Origin: CAVPHV01 sp963821095
Lineage (GTDB): Bacteria; Actinomycetota; Acidimicrobiia; Spongiisociales; UBA5794
Length of the DNA: 64,000 nt
Direction: 5' to 3'
NCBI GenBank assembly: GCA_963821095.1
Contig: CAWGCJ010000016.1
Coordinates: forward strand, 1 to 64,000
Part shown: one piece after another, positions 39,773-49,654 of the stretch
How the letters are laid out: every line of letters begins with the position of its first letter
Position numbering within the stretch: the stretch's first letter is position 1
Program-made: the position numbers and the translations under genes
Notes under the pieces: generated by a model
The model's input: only the letters and a program-made list of their open reading frames with translations
Told to the model about the DNA's origin: nothing
Database searches by the model: none

Positions 39773-40783
39773 TCACTCCTGGCCGGGCATCCTCGGGGTG
39801 AGGAACGGCATCATCGCCCGCAGTTCGCGGCCGACCTGCTCGATCTGGAGGTCTTGCTCGGCGGCGCGGGTCGCCAACAGATTGGCGGCGCCCTCCCGAC
39901 TTTCGGCCAGCCACTCGCGGGCGAATTCGCCGGAGCGGATCTCGTCGAGGATCTTGACCATCTCGGCCCGGGTTTCCTCGGTGATGATCCGGGGCCCCCG
40001 GGTGTAGTCGCCAAACTCGGCGGTATCGGAAACCGAGTACCGCATCCACGACATGCCACCTTCGTAGAGCAGGTCGACGATGAGCTTGAGTTCATGGAGT
40101 GTCTCGAAGTAGGCCGACTCCGGCTGATACCCGGCGTCGACCAGGGTGTCGAACGAGGCCTTGATGAGCTCGGACACTCCGCCGCAGAGGATGACCTGCT
40201 CACCGAACAGGTCGGTCTCGGTCTCCTCCTCGAACGTTGTCTCCAGAACACCGGCCCGGCCGCCGCCGATGCCCCAGGCGTAGGACATCGCCAACTCCTT
40301 GGCATCACCGGACGCATCCTGGTGAACGGCGAGCAAGCAGGGCACCCCGCTGCCTTCTGTGTAGGTGCGGCGCACCAGATGGCCCGGTCCTTTCGGGGCG
40401 ACCATGGCGACATCGACGTAGGGCGGCGGTTCGACGACACCGAAGTGCACGTTGAATCCGTGAGCGAACATCAGGACATCCCCCGGCTCGAGGTGAGGTG
40501 CGATCTCCTCGGCATACAGGTCGCCCATCAACTGGTCGGGCACCAGCATCATGATCACGTTGGCGGCACGCGCCGCGTCGGCCGGGGTCATCACCGGAAG
40601 GCCGTACTCCAGAGCGCGTTCTCGATTCGGTGAACCTTCGCGCAGGCCGACAACCACCGGAACGCCGGAGTCGAAGAGGTTGAGAGCGTGGGCGTGGCCT
40701 TGACTGCCGAAGCCGATGATGGCGACCTCGCGTCCCGCGATGAGAGACGGATCCGCATCCTTGTCGTAGTAGATGTGCGCCAT
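39773..40783 (-). CDS. ilvC: Ketol-acid reductoisomerase IlvC
   Basis: A 336-aa enzyme of valine, leucine and isoleucine synthesis that isomerises and reduces acetolactate or acetohydroxybutyrate using NADPH and Mg. The nucleotide fold reads VAIIGFGSQGHAHALNLFDS. The active-site region has VAPKGPGHLVRRTY, and the metal-binding acidic residues are in ETETDLFGEQVILCGG and ELKLIVDLLYEGG. It is the short class I enzyme. ATG 40783 starts the classical MAHIYYDKDADPSL. It is not clustered with ilvB, ilvN or leuA. Confidence 0.97.
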   Translation of the reverse strand: MAHIYYDKDADPSLIAGREVAIIGFGSQGHAHALNLFDSGVPVVVGLREGSPNRERALEYGLPVMTPADAARAANVIMMLVPDQLMGDLYAEEIAPHLEPGDVLMFAHGFNVHFGVVEPPPYVDVAMVAPKGPGHLVRRTYTEGSGVPCLLAVHQDASGDAKELAMSYAWGIGGGRAGVLETTFEEETETDLFGEQVILCGGVSELIKASFDTLVDAGYQPESAYFETLHELKLIVDLLYEGGMSWMRYSVSDTAEFGDYTRGPRIITEETRAEMVKILDEIRSGEFAREWLAESREGAANLLATRAAEQDLQIEQVGRELRAMMPFLTPRMPGQE

Positions 40784-40909
40784 GAGTCGATTCCTTGCCG
40801 GTGGGACGGTGTGTGAGGCCAGACCATACCCGACCCACGATGCCGTTCGTCCCGCGGGCTGTGTCATCCTTCGCGACCGGTAGCCTGGGTGTCTCAGCCC
40901 GGAGGTCAG

Positions 40910-41275
40910 ATGGCGTTCCCCCAGCCCAGCGATGCCGACAAGGCGTGGTTCGAGGCGTTGCTCCCTGAGGCGCCCGGGGTGATGATGCTCCCGATGTTCG
41001 GCAACTACGCCGGGTTCGTGGACGGCAACATGTTCCTGTGCTTGTTTGGCGATCAGGTGGCGGTACGCCTCGACGAAGCGGGACGTGCTGAGCTGCTCGC
41101 GGCTGCCGACAGTCAACCGTTCGAGCCGATGCCCGGTCGGCCGATGAAGGAATACGTGGTGCTGCCGGAGCAATGGCGGGACACGCCGGAACTGGCCGAA
41201 GAGTGGGTCGACCGCTCCCTCGAGTACGCCGCGGCGATGCCGACTCGGCACCACAAAGGCAAAACAGCGAAGTAG
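40910..41275 (+). CDS. TfoX N-terminal domain protein
   Basis: A 121-aa protein matching the TfoX_N fold: MMLPMFGNYAGFVDGNMFLC, VAVRLDE, FEPMPGRPMKEYVVLPE. In some proteobacteria the full TfoX controls competence; isolated TfoX_N proteins of actinobacteria have no proven role. GGAGG precedes ATG 40910. Confidence 0.85.
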   Translation: MAFPQPSDADKAWFEALLPEAPGVMMLPMFGNYAGFVDGNMFLCLFGDQVAVRLDEAGRAELLAAADSQPFEPMPGRPMKEYVVLPEQWRDTPELAEEWVDRSLEYAAAMPTRHHKGKTAK

Positions 41276-41365
41276 TCGGGCCAATCGGCCCGGCACGCAG
41301 GCGCCTCATCCTCCTATCCTCGCCCCACCACAGGGTTCGACCCGTTGTGACAGGAGGTTCCAAGC

Positions 41366-43555
41366 CTGGACCTGAAACGCGATCTGAGCCTCTACGCGGT
41401 ATTCACGATCAGCCTCGGCGCGATGGTGGGCAGCGGCATCTTCGTGCTCCCCGGCCTCGGCTACTTCCTGGCGGGTCCTGCCATCATCATTGCGTACTTC
41501 CTGGCCGGCGTCGTGGTGCTCCCTGCCGCGTTTTCCAAATCTGAGATGGCGACGGCCATGCCTCACGCCGGGGGCACTTACCTCTACATCGACCGGGCGA
41601 TGGGCCCATTGATGGGCACCATTGCCGGCTTTGGTGTGTGGTTCTCCCTCATCTTCAAGGCAGCCTTCGCCCTGGTCGGCCTCAGCGTCTACCTCCAATT
41701 GCTTGTTCCCGACGCGCCCGCGAAGCCCGTGGCTTTGGGGCTGGCGGCGGTGCTGATATTGGTGAACGTCGCGGGTGTGAAGCAGTCCGGCAGCTTGCAG
41801 GCTGCGATCGTTTCGATCGTGATGACCGTTCTGGTGCTGTTCATCATCGCGGGGTTTGGTTCTGTTGACACCGACAACTACCAGCCGTTCATGCCCGAAG
41901 GCATTCACGGACTGATGGCCGCGACCGGCCTGGTGTTTGTGTCGTACGCCGGGGTGACAAAGGTGGCGTCGCTCGCCGAGGAGGTGAAGCGGCCGGCACG
42001 AAACATACCGCGCGCCATCTTCATGTCCCTCGTCCTGATGATGTTCCTCTACCCGGCGATCGTGTTTGTCATCGTTGGGGTGACGCCGGGAACCGACCTG
42101 AGTAAGAACGTAACACCGATGGCCACGGCGGCCTCGGAGTTCCTTGGGCGAGGAGGCGAATCGGCAATTGCCGGTGTCGCGGTGCTGGCGCTCGTGAGCA
42201 TGGCGAATGCTGGAATACTGGCCTCTTCGCGATATCCCTTTGCGATGAGCCGCAACCGGCTGGCCCCATCCATCCTGGGCCGAGTCGGCGCCCGCTCGAC
42301 TCCGATCCCGGCGGTGCTCCTTACCGGAGCGGTGCTCCTGGTCCTGATCTCCGTGTTTCCGATCATCGAATTGGCAAAGCTGGCATCTGCTTTCCAGCTA
42401 CTGGTCTTCGCGCTCGTCAATCTCTCTGTCATTGCGTTCCGTGAGAGCCATGTCGATTGGTATCGGCCGTCGTTCCGTTCGCCGTTGTTCCCGTGGATGC
42501 AGATCGCCGGCATCGGTGCCTCGCTGTTCCTCCTCGCCTTCATGGGCGTTGATGCGATGGTGGGAGCGGTCCTCATCGTGCTGGGTGGCCTCGGCTGGTA
42601 CCGGGTCTTCGGGAGGTCGCGGACCAGCCACGAAAGCGCCTCGCTCGACGCGTTGCGGATCCGGGCCATGGGCCGACTCGTCGACGACACCAAAGCTGCG
42701 ATCGACGCCGAGGGAAAGGCCAACGTGCTGATCCCGGTTCATGTTGGGATCAACGACCGTCGGCTGCGCGATTTGATTCGCACCGCGGGTCGAGTCACCC
42801 GGCAAGGAGGCGAGGTGCGGGTCGTCCAGGTCGCTCGGGATGGGCCGGATACCCCGCTGCGGCGGGCGAGGTCGACCGAGGAGCAAGAGTTTGATGCGCT
42901 CGCCGCCGAACAGGCGATGGAACTCGGCGTTCCGATCTCGGTGTTCCATGCCACCGGTCGACACCGTCGCCAGGCGCTTGGGTCGTTTGTCGAAGAGAAC
43001 GGTGTCGACCTCGTGCTCGCCGAGCTGCTCCGAACCAGCACCGGTCGCGGGTTCAGGGCCGACATGGAGTGGCTGGGCGACCGGGTGATCTGCGATGTTG
43101 CCCTGCTCGGCAACCGCTATCTCGAGGTGATCGATGACATCGTTGTGTTGGGCTCCGGCGGCCCGCTTGATCCGGTCAAGCTGAACCTCGCCGGCCGGAT
43201 TGGCCAAGGCGAGGGCTCAACCGTCCGCATCGTGCACGTGCTGGCCCCCGCCGCCTCGGGGCGACAGGTCGTCTCGCTCCACGAGTACCACGACCGACTC
43301 GGCGAATCGCTGCCGGTGCCGATGGTCAGCGAGGTCGAGCGCAGCACCAACCTGGTGGCCGAGCTGACGGCCCAAGCCCGCGGCGCCGACCTGGTGATCA
43401 TCGGTGCGGTCCGCACCAGGCTTCGCCTGCTGTCCGACCTCGTCGACAGGATCCAGGAACAGGTCGATGCCCCACTGCTTCTGGTACGGACCCACGAGTT
43501 GGCCAATCGCCCCTCGCTCAGCGGTCGGGTCCTGGAGCGAGTGCTGCGGGCGTAG
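41366..43555 (+). CDS. APC-family amino acid permease fused to two UspA domains
   Basis: A protein of about 729 aa. The N-terminal part has some 12 helices with the APC unwound-helix motif FTISLGAMVGSGIFVLPG and the KVASLAEEVKRPARNIPRAI loop. From residue about 440 two universal-stress-protein domains follow (NVLIPVHVGINDRRLRDLIR; DIVVLGSGG and ADLVIIGAV). The fusion suggests nucleotide or stress control of transport. The first ATG (41423) would cut helix 1. An AGGAGG at 41352-41357 points instead to CTG 41366, so a rare CTG start is proposed. A GTG at 41347 with a +1 break is the alternative. Confidence 0.88.
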   Translation: MDLKRDLSLYAVFTISLGAMVGSGIFVLPGLGYFLAGPAIIIAYFLAGVVVLPAAFSKSEMATAMPHAGGTYLYIDRAMGPLMGTIAGFGVWFSLIFKAAFALVGLSVYLQLLVPDAPAKPVALGLAAVLILVNVAGVKQSGSLQAAIVSIVMTVLVLFIIAGFGSVDTDNYQPFMPEGIHGLMAATGLVFVSYAGVTKVASLAEEVKRPARNIPRAIFMSLVLMMFLYPAIVFVIVGVTPGTDLSKNVTPMATAASEFLGRGGESAIAGVAVLALVSMANAGILASSRYPFAMSRNRLAPSILGRVGARSTPIPAVLLTGAVLLVLISVFPIIELAKLASAFQLLVFALVNLSVIAFRESHVDWYRPSFRSPLFPWMQIAGIGASLFLLAFMGVDAMVGAVLIVLGGLGWYRVFGRSRTSHESASLDALRIRAMGRLVDDTKAAIDAEGKANVLIPVHVGINDRRLRDLIRTAGRVTRQGGEVRVVQVARDGPDTPLRRARSTEEQEFDALAAEQAMELGVPISVFHATGRHRRQALGSFVEENGVDLVLAELLRTSTGRGFRADMEWLGDRVICDVALLGNRYLEVIDDIVVLGSGGPLDPVKLNLAGRIGQGEGSTVRIVHVLAPAASGRQVVSLHEYHDRLGESLPVPMVSEVERSTNLVAELTAQARGADLVIIGAVRTRLRLLSDLVDRIQEQVDAPLLLVRTHELANRPSLSGRVLERVLRA

Positions 43556-43745
43556 GGCGATCGACGGGAGACCCGCCGCTCGTCGGTGCCGGGTACCAGG
43601 GCAGGTTCGCTGGTCGACGACGTTGTCGTCCGTCCGGTTCACCTGGTCCCAAGCTCCGGCTCGTTCGACGCGTCCCGAGTGCTGCCGGGCTAACGTCAGG
43701 GGGCTGCCGTCAGACTGTCCGACAGACCCCAGTGAGGAGGCTCCC

Positions 43746-44334
43746 GTGGATTCCGTGTTACCCAGATACGAGTTTCGCGTGTGGGGAGATCAGCTCAACG
43801 ATGTGTTCTCCGCGATTGCGTCGAACTCCCGCCTGATCGAGAGCCGGGCCCGGATGGAGACCTACCTCGTGTCGCGCGAGGACGTCGGCACCAACCCGAA
43901 GATCCGGGACGATGAACTCGACGTGAAGGTGCTGCTCGAGCGTAGTGGAGGGTTGTGAGCAGTGGGAGCCCACGGTGAGGATGACCCTCCCGCTCAGCGG
44001 TGCCCAGCTCCGCGAGGTGCTCGCCGGGTGGCTCGACTTGGACGACGTCATCCTCGAACGAGATGCCTACACCCACCGACAACTGGTCGATGAGGTGGTG
44101 GCGCCCCGCAACGACGCAGTCGCCTTGGAACTCGCCAAGATTCGGCACGCCTACGAGGTGAATGGGTGCATCGCGGAGGTGGCCGACGTGACGATTGCCG
44201 GGTCTACCCTGCAGACGGCGGCGGTGGAGTCAACGGACCTCGGTCTGCTGCTTGCCGCCCGCCGCTTGGTGGGCCTCGAGGGGATGGAGAACGTCAACTA
44301 CCCGAAGCAGATCAGAAGGGTGCTGGGCTGGTGA
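43746..44334 (+). CDS. CYTH-like protein with one frame break
   Basis: The GTG at 43746 (TGAGGAGG upstream) starts YEFRVWGDQLNDVFSAIASN and RARMETYLVSREDVGTN, then KIRDDELDVKVLLERSGGL and a TGA stop at 43956-43958. The +1 frame continues directly as EQWEPTVRMTLPLSGAQLRE to a natural end at 44334. One extra base near 43949-43957 explains the break and gives a protein of about 196 aa. Its charged strands resemble a divergent CYTH (triphosphate tunnel) fold, and the true CYTH gene follows 21 nt later. Confidence 0.75.
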
Positions 44335-44355
44335 TATCGGAGATCGGGGCCTGAG

Positions 44356-44817
44356 GTGGCGGAAGAGATCGAGCGCAAGTTTCTGGTCGAGGGTGACGAG
44401 TGGCGCGCTCTCGGCAGTGGCGAGGTGTTCCGGCAGGGCTACCTCTCGACGGTGAAGGAACGAACCGTGCGAATTCGCACGGTGGGTGAGGGGGCCTGGA
44501 TCACCGTCAAGGGTCTGACCGTCGGCGCCACCCGTAGCGAATTCGAATACCCCATCCCGCTTTCCGATGCGGAGCAGATGCTCGAGCTGTGTGAACAGCC
44601 CATTATCGAAAAGACTCGCCATGTGGTCGAATTCCGCGGATTGCGGTGGGAGGTCGATGAGTTCCATGGAGTCAACCGTGGACTGATCGTGGCTGAGGTC
44701 GAACTCGATGATCCCGACCAGACCGTCGACCTGCCCGACTGGATCGGCGCAGAGGTCACGGATGACCCGCGCTACTACAACGCCAACCTGATCGCTCATC
44801 CCTACTCGGTTTGGTGA
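44356..44817 (+). CDS. CYTH-domain protein (triphosphate tunnel metalloenzyme family)
   Basis: A 153-aa protein starting with the signature ExExK, seen as EEIERKFLVEG. Further charged strands line the tunnel (TVRIRTVGEGAWITVKG; FEYPIPLSDAEQML; WEVDEFHGVNRGLIVAEVEL). Family members hydrolyse inorganic triphosphate or thiamine triphosphate or act as class IV cyclases; the short form most often has triphosphatase activity. The GTG start gives MAEEIERK. Its 3' end overlaps the dinG end by 16 nt tail to tail. Confidence 0.93.
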   Translation: MAEEIERKFLVEGDEWRALGSGEVFRQGYLSTVKERTVRIRTVGEGAWITVKGLTVGATRSEFEYPIPLSDAEQMLELCEQPIIEKTRHVVEFRGLRWEVDEFHGVNRGLIVAEVELDDPDQTVDLPDWIGAEVTDDPRYYNANLIAHPYSVW

Positions 44818-46795
44818 GTCGCCTCGACCGGCCGATCGATCGCCTGCAGGAACCGAACCGCACGCTCTCGGTCTGAGGTGCGCAGCAGGCCGCGGCAGCG
44901 AGGCGATGATGCGCCGCCCGTAGCCCTTGCCGGTCAGGCGAGGGTCGAGCACGGCGACCACCCCGCGGTCGGTTTCGCTGCGAATGAGCCGGCCGGACCC
45001 TTGGGCGAGCAGCATTGCCGCCCGGGGCAAGTCAACTTCAGCGAAAGGCGAACCTCCCCGCCGCTCGACCGCCTCGCGGCGCGCTTGCATGAGGGGCTCG
45101 TCGGGCCGGGCGAACGGGAGTCGATCCAGGATCACAAGCGACAACGAAGGGCCGGGGACATCGATCCCTTCCCAGTAGCCCATCGTGGCGACGAGGGTCG
45201 CCGACTCCTCAGATGAGAAGGCTTCGATCAGGCGCCGCTTCGGCAATTCGCCCTGCGCCAGGACACGGAACGGACTGCCGGCCAGGCGCTCAGCGATGCG
45301 TTCGAGCATCGCATAGCTGGTCGTCAGCACCAGGGCTCGGCCCCCAGACGCCCGGGTGAGAAGGACGACCTCGTCGCAGGCTGCGTCCTGCCATTGCTCG
45401 GTGCGCGGGTCCGGAAGCTCGGACGCGATGTAGAGCAGGCCGTGACGCTGATAGTCGAAGCTACCCGGGACTCGCAAGCTCTCGTAGGTGCGTCGTAGTG
45501 GGTCTTCGACGTCGGCAAGATATGGATCATCGTCGTCGTCCTCGGCCAGGAAGCCGAGGCGGGCTGCGAGCGGACCGAAGGATCCGCCGACCGTGAGGGT
45601 GGCGCTGGTCAGCACCGCAGGGACGTGGGGTAGCAGCGCGGCGGCAACGGATGTATCGACCTCAACCGGGGCCACTCGAATCACCCGACGGTGTGGCTCG
45701 CACCACGAGACCCATTGTTCGGGCAAGTCGAGCGCCAATGCGAAGTCTCCGGCCACATGTCCGCCTTGGGTCTTCACTCTGGACACGGGCCCGGAATCCG
45801 GGTGTCCTTCGTCGACCTTGCGCAGCGCCTTCGTGGCGGCCGAAACGGCTCTTGCTCCTTGCGTAATGGCGCTTCCGACCTCCCCGTCGCTCGGGTCGAG
45901 CCGCTCTGCCGGCAGGTCGCGCATCACCCTGGCAAGTTCGTCTGCTGCATCACGCACCGCCTGGATTGGATCGACGCCCTGACGGCGTACTTCAGGGTCG
46001 ATCAGACGGCGAGCGTTGTTGGCGAACGCGGTGAGCCGCCCCGGACCAACGTCGACGCCGAACGCCGACGACAACGCCGGTTCGAGCTTGTGTGCCTCAT
46101 CGAGAATGACGAGGTCGTGATCCGGGAGGATCCGCCGTCCGGTCGCCAGGTGGAGGCCGTAGAGGTGGTGATTGGTGATGATGACGTCGGCGCCGCGGGC
46201 GCGCTCCAGGGCCGCCTCGGCGAAACAGGATCCGCCCTGGGGGCAGCTGGCGGCTCCGGGGCACTCCATTCCGGACACGGAGACTTCGTACCATGCCGTG
46301 TCGGAGACTGGAATCTCGAGGTCATCGCGATCTCCCGTCGGTTGGGTTCTGGCCCACGGGGCAATGGTGCGGAGGTCATCGTCGTCGGCGCCCGGGAAGA
46401 GCGTCGGATCGGGCTCACGGTCCAGGTCATCACCGAAGCGCTCTGTCAGCTTGGCCATGCACAGGTACGACTGGCGACCCTTGATGACGGCCCACGTCAC
46501 GGGTCGGCCAAGGTTTGCAGCGAGGAACGGCAGTTCGCCGTTGGCCAGTTGATCTTGGAGGGTCTTGGTGGCGGTCGAGACGACAACGACGCCGCCCGAG
46601 ACGATCGCGGGTACCAGGTAGGCGAGAGACTTCCCAGTGCCGGTTCCACCTTCGACGAGCAGGTGGTGGCGTTCTTCGATGGCGCCGGCAACGGCGACCA
46701 CCATGGCCTCCTGACCCTTCGCGGGCGACCGCCCCAGGCTTGGCCGCAAGGACTCGTTGCAGTGCCACGAGGGATCGGCCGGCGAGGGAGGACAT
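44802..46795 (-). CDS. dinG: DinG-family ATP-dependent helicase, with two frame breaks
   Basis: A superfamily 2 helicase (XPD/DinG type). Seen motifs are Walker A EGGTGTGKSLAYLVPA, the iron-sulfur cysteines (CPGAASCPQGGSCF), DEAH box LVILDEAHKLEP, VLTSATL, and the C-terminal VATMGYWEGIDVPG and QGSGRLIRSETDRG. The N-terminus fits only if ATG 46795 (MSSLAGRSLVALQRVLAAKP) is joined by a +1 shift near 46714 to the main frame, giving REGQEAMVVAVAGAIEE. The C-terminus fits only with a second +1 shift near 44890, giving LLRTSDRERAVRFLQAID and a stop at 44802. Without these the frame runs antisense through the CYTH gene to 44230. Confidence 0.88.
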
Positions 46796-46884
46796 CGGGC
46801 GAGTGTATCGGCCGCCTTTTGGACCTCCATCGCTCAAGCAACACGAGCGGGGCGCCGATACGACGCGGGTGACCAGTGCGCTTG

Positions 46885-47389
46885 ATGAGAGGGGCTGTTG
46901 TCGAGGACCGTGCGCCGTTGTCGTCTGCCTACGTCCGTCGCGATGTCCTGGCAGATCTCGATGGGTTTGTGACCAGGATCCGGGCCGCACGGCCGACGGC
47001 TCCATGAGCTGGCTGCGATGCTCGACAACCCCCCAGCCGATGCAACGTTGGTCGACGGCGTACAACGAGCCGCGACCCGACTGCGTGACGGTGTCCTCGA
47101 GGAAGCCCGCCGCGCCGCCGAGGTACTGGTTGATGACGCCGCAGCCAACCACAACGGCTCCATCACCGTGCATGCGGCCGACGGCGTCGTCATCGGAGTT
47201 CATCCGGACGAAACACGGCCACGGCGGCATCGCGAGGTGCTCGAACTGCAACGCGGCGTCGAGGAACTCAGATTCGCAATCACGCCACTGGTTGAAGAGC
47301 AGCCGCCAATTGGCGTGGATCCGATGCCGGTACCTACGCCGCCGGATAGTTGGACCGCCGCCGACGCCTTTGCCGAGGTGTTCCGCTGA
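46885..47389 (+). CDS. Hypothetical protein with probable frame break
   Basis: ATG 46885 opens a frame (MRGAVVEDRAPLSSAYVRRD, DLDGFVTRIRAARPTAP) that meets TGA at 47003. The +1 frame continues as ELAAMLDNPPADATLVDGVQ to 47389 and looks coding. One extra base near 46999-47005 would make a single protein of about 167 aa with a helical, charged middle (LRDGVLEEARRAAEVLVDDA). If the break is real, only the part from ATG 47018 would be made. No family is recognised. Confidence 0.5.
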
Positions 47390-47414
47390 GACGCGGATTA
47401 ACCCGGCCCTGGGG

Positions 47415-48542
47415 CTACAGCGCGTACTGCTGATGGCGCTGCCACGATTGCCAGTAAGGAGCGACGCGGGCTGTGAAACGGCGGGGAGGTTCGGCATAGA
47501 CCCGGTCACCTACGACGAACGCTTCAGCTTGGAGCGCGGCTCGCCGGCGGGCGATGGCTGCGAGCAGACGATTCCGATCGAGGTCTCGAGAGATGAGATG
47601 TGGCTCGAGGTGGATCAGGACCGCCAGGTCGGCCAGGTCGTGTTCCACTCCAAGCAACTCGGAGAGATGATTCAGGCTGCGTTCGAATCCGCCGATGACG
47701 TCGGTCCACAGCGGGGTCAGGGCTTCCATCTGGTAGCGCAGGTATTTCACCCGTTTCCGCCACTCATGGACGTTTGTTGTGGTCGGGTGCTGCTCTGCCT
47801 CGCCCAGCCGATGGCGCCCACGTCGATAAACCCGTCGCAGGCCGGGCTCGAGTGATTCGAAACGGTCCGGAATGGTTGGCCGGATGTCGATCACTCCATC
47901 TCCGACCTCGATGTTCATGACGGGCCAATGAGCAAAGCGCGTGGCTGCGCACTTCACGGACGTGAGGAGTTGCGCCATGAGGTCGCGGTCGTTCAGGATC
48001 GCGCCGGCAGTCTCCAGGTGCTTGGCCTGCAAATGATCGCTGAGTTCGGTTGCCGTTGCGGCTGAGATCGCGTCGGGCTCAGCGGTGAGCAGTGAGTCGA
48101 GGGTGCGAGGCAAGACCAAGGACTCGCGAACGGGGGAGAGCACCCGAGCGACATCGCGGGCGACCACATTTTCGGCGCGGTACACGTCGTCGCCAAGCAC
48201 GTCGCGCACGAGACGCAATACGGCCCGGACCCGTTTGAGGGCCTTGCGGGCCTGGTGGACGCCCGTTTCCGTGTCGGGGGTGCCGTGTAGGCCGGCGATG
48301 GCGATTTCGAATTGTTCGAGCGCCATGCGCTGCAGCCCCATGGCAAGGGACTCGTCCGGCTGAAGCCGCAGCTTGGTGGCCCCATAAGCGGGCGCGCCTT
48401 CGGAAACTGCGTGGTGGTGGGGTTCGGGGAGCGCAGGAGCCGACGGATGGGATAGGCGCGGGTCAACACTCTCAGCCTCGGGTTGGGAGCGAAGATCGAT
48501 CACTACGTCGGTGGTGCGTCGGGCTTGATCATTGGTGTCCAC
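47415..48542 (-). CDS. CHAD-domain protein
   Basis: A 375-aa helical protein. The CHAD domain begins near residue 70 and shows the conserved histidines and basic residues: GVHQARKALKRVRAVLRLVR, NVHEWRKRVKYLRYQMEAL and LLGVEHDLADLAVL. CHAD domains bind polyphosphate through basic grooves and often occur with CYTH proteins, as here. GTG 48542 is chosen because the longer frame is arginine-rich and non-conserved. Confidence 0.9.
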   Translation of the reverse strand: MDTNDQARRTTDVVIDLRSQPEAESVDPRLSHPSAPALPEPHHHAVSEGAPAYGATKLRLQPDESLAMGLQRMALEQFEIAIAGLHGTPDTETGVHQARKALKRVRAVLRLVRDVLGDDVYRAENVVARDVARVLSPVRESLVLPRTLDSLLTAEPDAISAATATELSDHLQAKHLETAGAILNDRDLMAQLLTSVKCAATRFAHWPVMNIEVGDGVIDIRPTIPDRFESLEPGLRRVYRRGRHRLGEAEQHPTTTNVHEWRKRVKYLRYQMEALTPLWTDVIGGFERSLNHLSELLGVEHDLADLAVLIHLEPHLISRDLDRNRLLAAIARRRAALQAEAFVVGDRVYAEPPRRFTARVAPYWQSWQRHQQYAL

Positions 48543-48706
48543 CGTTGGTGGTCGCTCCGACGGCACGCCTCGTATACCCCCTGGCCTGTTGTCCCAGCAT
48601 ACCCTTGCTGCAAGGTCAGCTCCCTGGCGACCGTGCGATCCGGCGTGCGAGGATGGGTCACAACGACGGATGCCGATGGGTAGCTGCCCAGAAAGGATGT
48701 GCACCA

Positions 48707-49489
48707 GTGGGTGTCGCAGGAGGCTTCAATTGGGTGGACTTGATGACGACCGATCATTCTGGGGCGAAGGCCTTCTACACCGAGCTCTTCGGGTGGGAGG
48801 CGCAGGACCAACCGGCCGGCGATGCGGGCCTCTACACGATGTTCCTCAGCGGCGGCGTGCCGGTCGCAGGTTCGGGGGCGTATCGATCCGAACAGCGGGC
48901 TCAGGGTTTGCCGGCGGTGTGGACCAGCTACGTCACTGTGGAGAGCGCCGATGCTGCAGTTGCCAGGTCCGCAGAGCTGGGCGGGACGACGCTCATGCCC
49001 GCCATGGATGTGATGGCAGCCGGCCGGATGGCCATGATCGTGGGACCAACCGGCGAAGCATTCGGAGTCTGGCAGGACGGCAACCATGCCGGTGCCGGTA
49101 TGTTCAATGAACCCGTCTCACTCACCTGGAACGAGCTCGCTACGACGGACCTCGAGGCCGCTGAGGCTTTTTACACCGGCTTGTTCGGCTGGACCACCGA
49201 GGTCAGTGACGCGGGGAACGCACCGTACGTCGTGTTCACAAACGGCGATCGCCCCAACGGGGGGATGTACAACATGACCGGAGTTGTCCCCGAAGGCGAG
49301 CCGCCTCATTGGCTTGCGTACTTTGCAGTGGCCGACACCGGCGCGGTGGTCGCCCGCTGCAGCGAGTTGGGCGGGGTGCTGCTCAGCGGTCCGATGGATG
49401 TGCCGGGAGTGGGTCGGATGGCAATCCTGTCTGATCCTCACGGCGGTTCGTTCTGCGTTCTCGAGGCGGTAGCGCCGACCGTGCCGTGA
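48707..49489 (+). CDS. VOC-family protein with two glyoxalase-like domains
   Basis: A 260-aa protein with two VOC modules: residues about 6-120 (FNWVDLMTTDHSGAKAFYTE) and about 130-258 (LTWNELATTDLEAAEAFYTG). The paired layout is found in glyoxalase and bleomycin-resistance-like enzymes and in many actinobacterial proteins of unknown substrate. The GTG start at 48707 has AAAGGA 9 nt upstream. A strong terminator follows. Confidence 0.9.
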   Translation: MGVAGGFNWVDLMTTDHSGAKAFYTELFGWEAQDQPAGDAGLYTMFLSGGVPVAGSGAYRSEQRAQGLPAVWTSYVTVESADAAVARSAELGGTTLMPAMDVMAAGRMAMIVGPTGEAFGVWQDGNHAGAGMFNEPVSLTWNELATTDLEAAEAFYTGLFGWTTEVSDAGNAPYVVFTNGDRPNGGMYNMTGVVPEGEPPHWLAYFAVADTGAVVARCSELGGVLLSGPMDVPGVGRMAILSDPHGGSFCVLEAVAPTVP

Positions 49490-49508
49490 GAAGTGACTTC
49501 CTCTGCGA

Positions 49509-49538
49509 GTGAGCGGGCCCCAGGCGGGGCCCGCTCAC
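49509..49538 (+). terminator. Terminator hairpin after the VOC gene
   Basis: A perfect 13-bp stem (GTGAGCGGGCCCC with its complement) closes a 4-nt AGGC loop, 20 nt after the stop codon. Confidence 0.85.
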
Positions 49539-49654
49539 CCACGGATACGGAGGCGACTCTCCCCCCTGTCGGCCGAGTCGTTCTCCGCTGCGGCCTGGCC
49601 TGTGACGGCCGGCCCGGGCGGCTTGGAAGCGGTCCGCCCGTTCCCCCTCAACCA

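Noticed and set aside
44230..44801. Extension of the DinG reading frame through the CYTH gene
   Set aside because: The DinG homology in this frame ends near 44890; beyond it the frame is antisense to a clear CYTH gene. A +1 shift gives a natural end at 44802.
46430..47509. Long minus-strand frame of 359 codons
   Set aside because: Most of it is antisense to the 46885 gene or in the wrong frame of dinG. Only its short MSSLAGRSLVALQRVLAAKP segment is real, as the dinG N-terminus.
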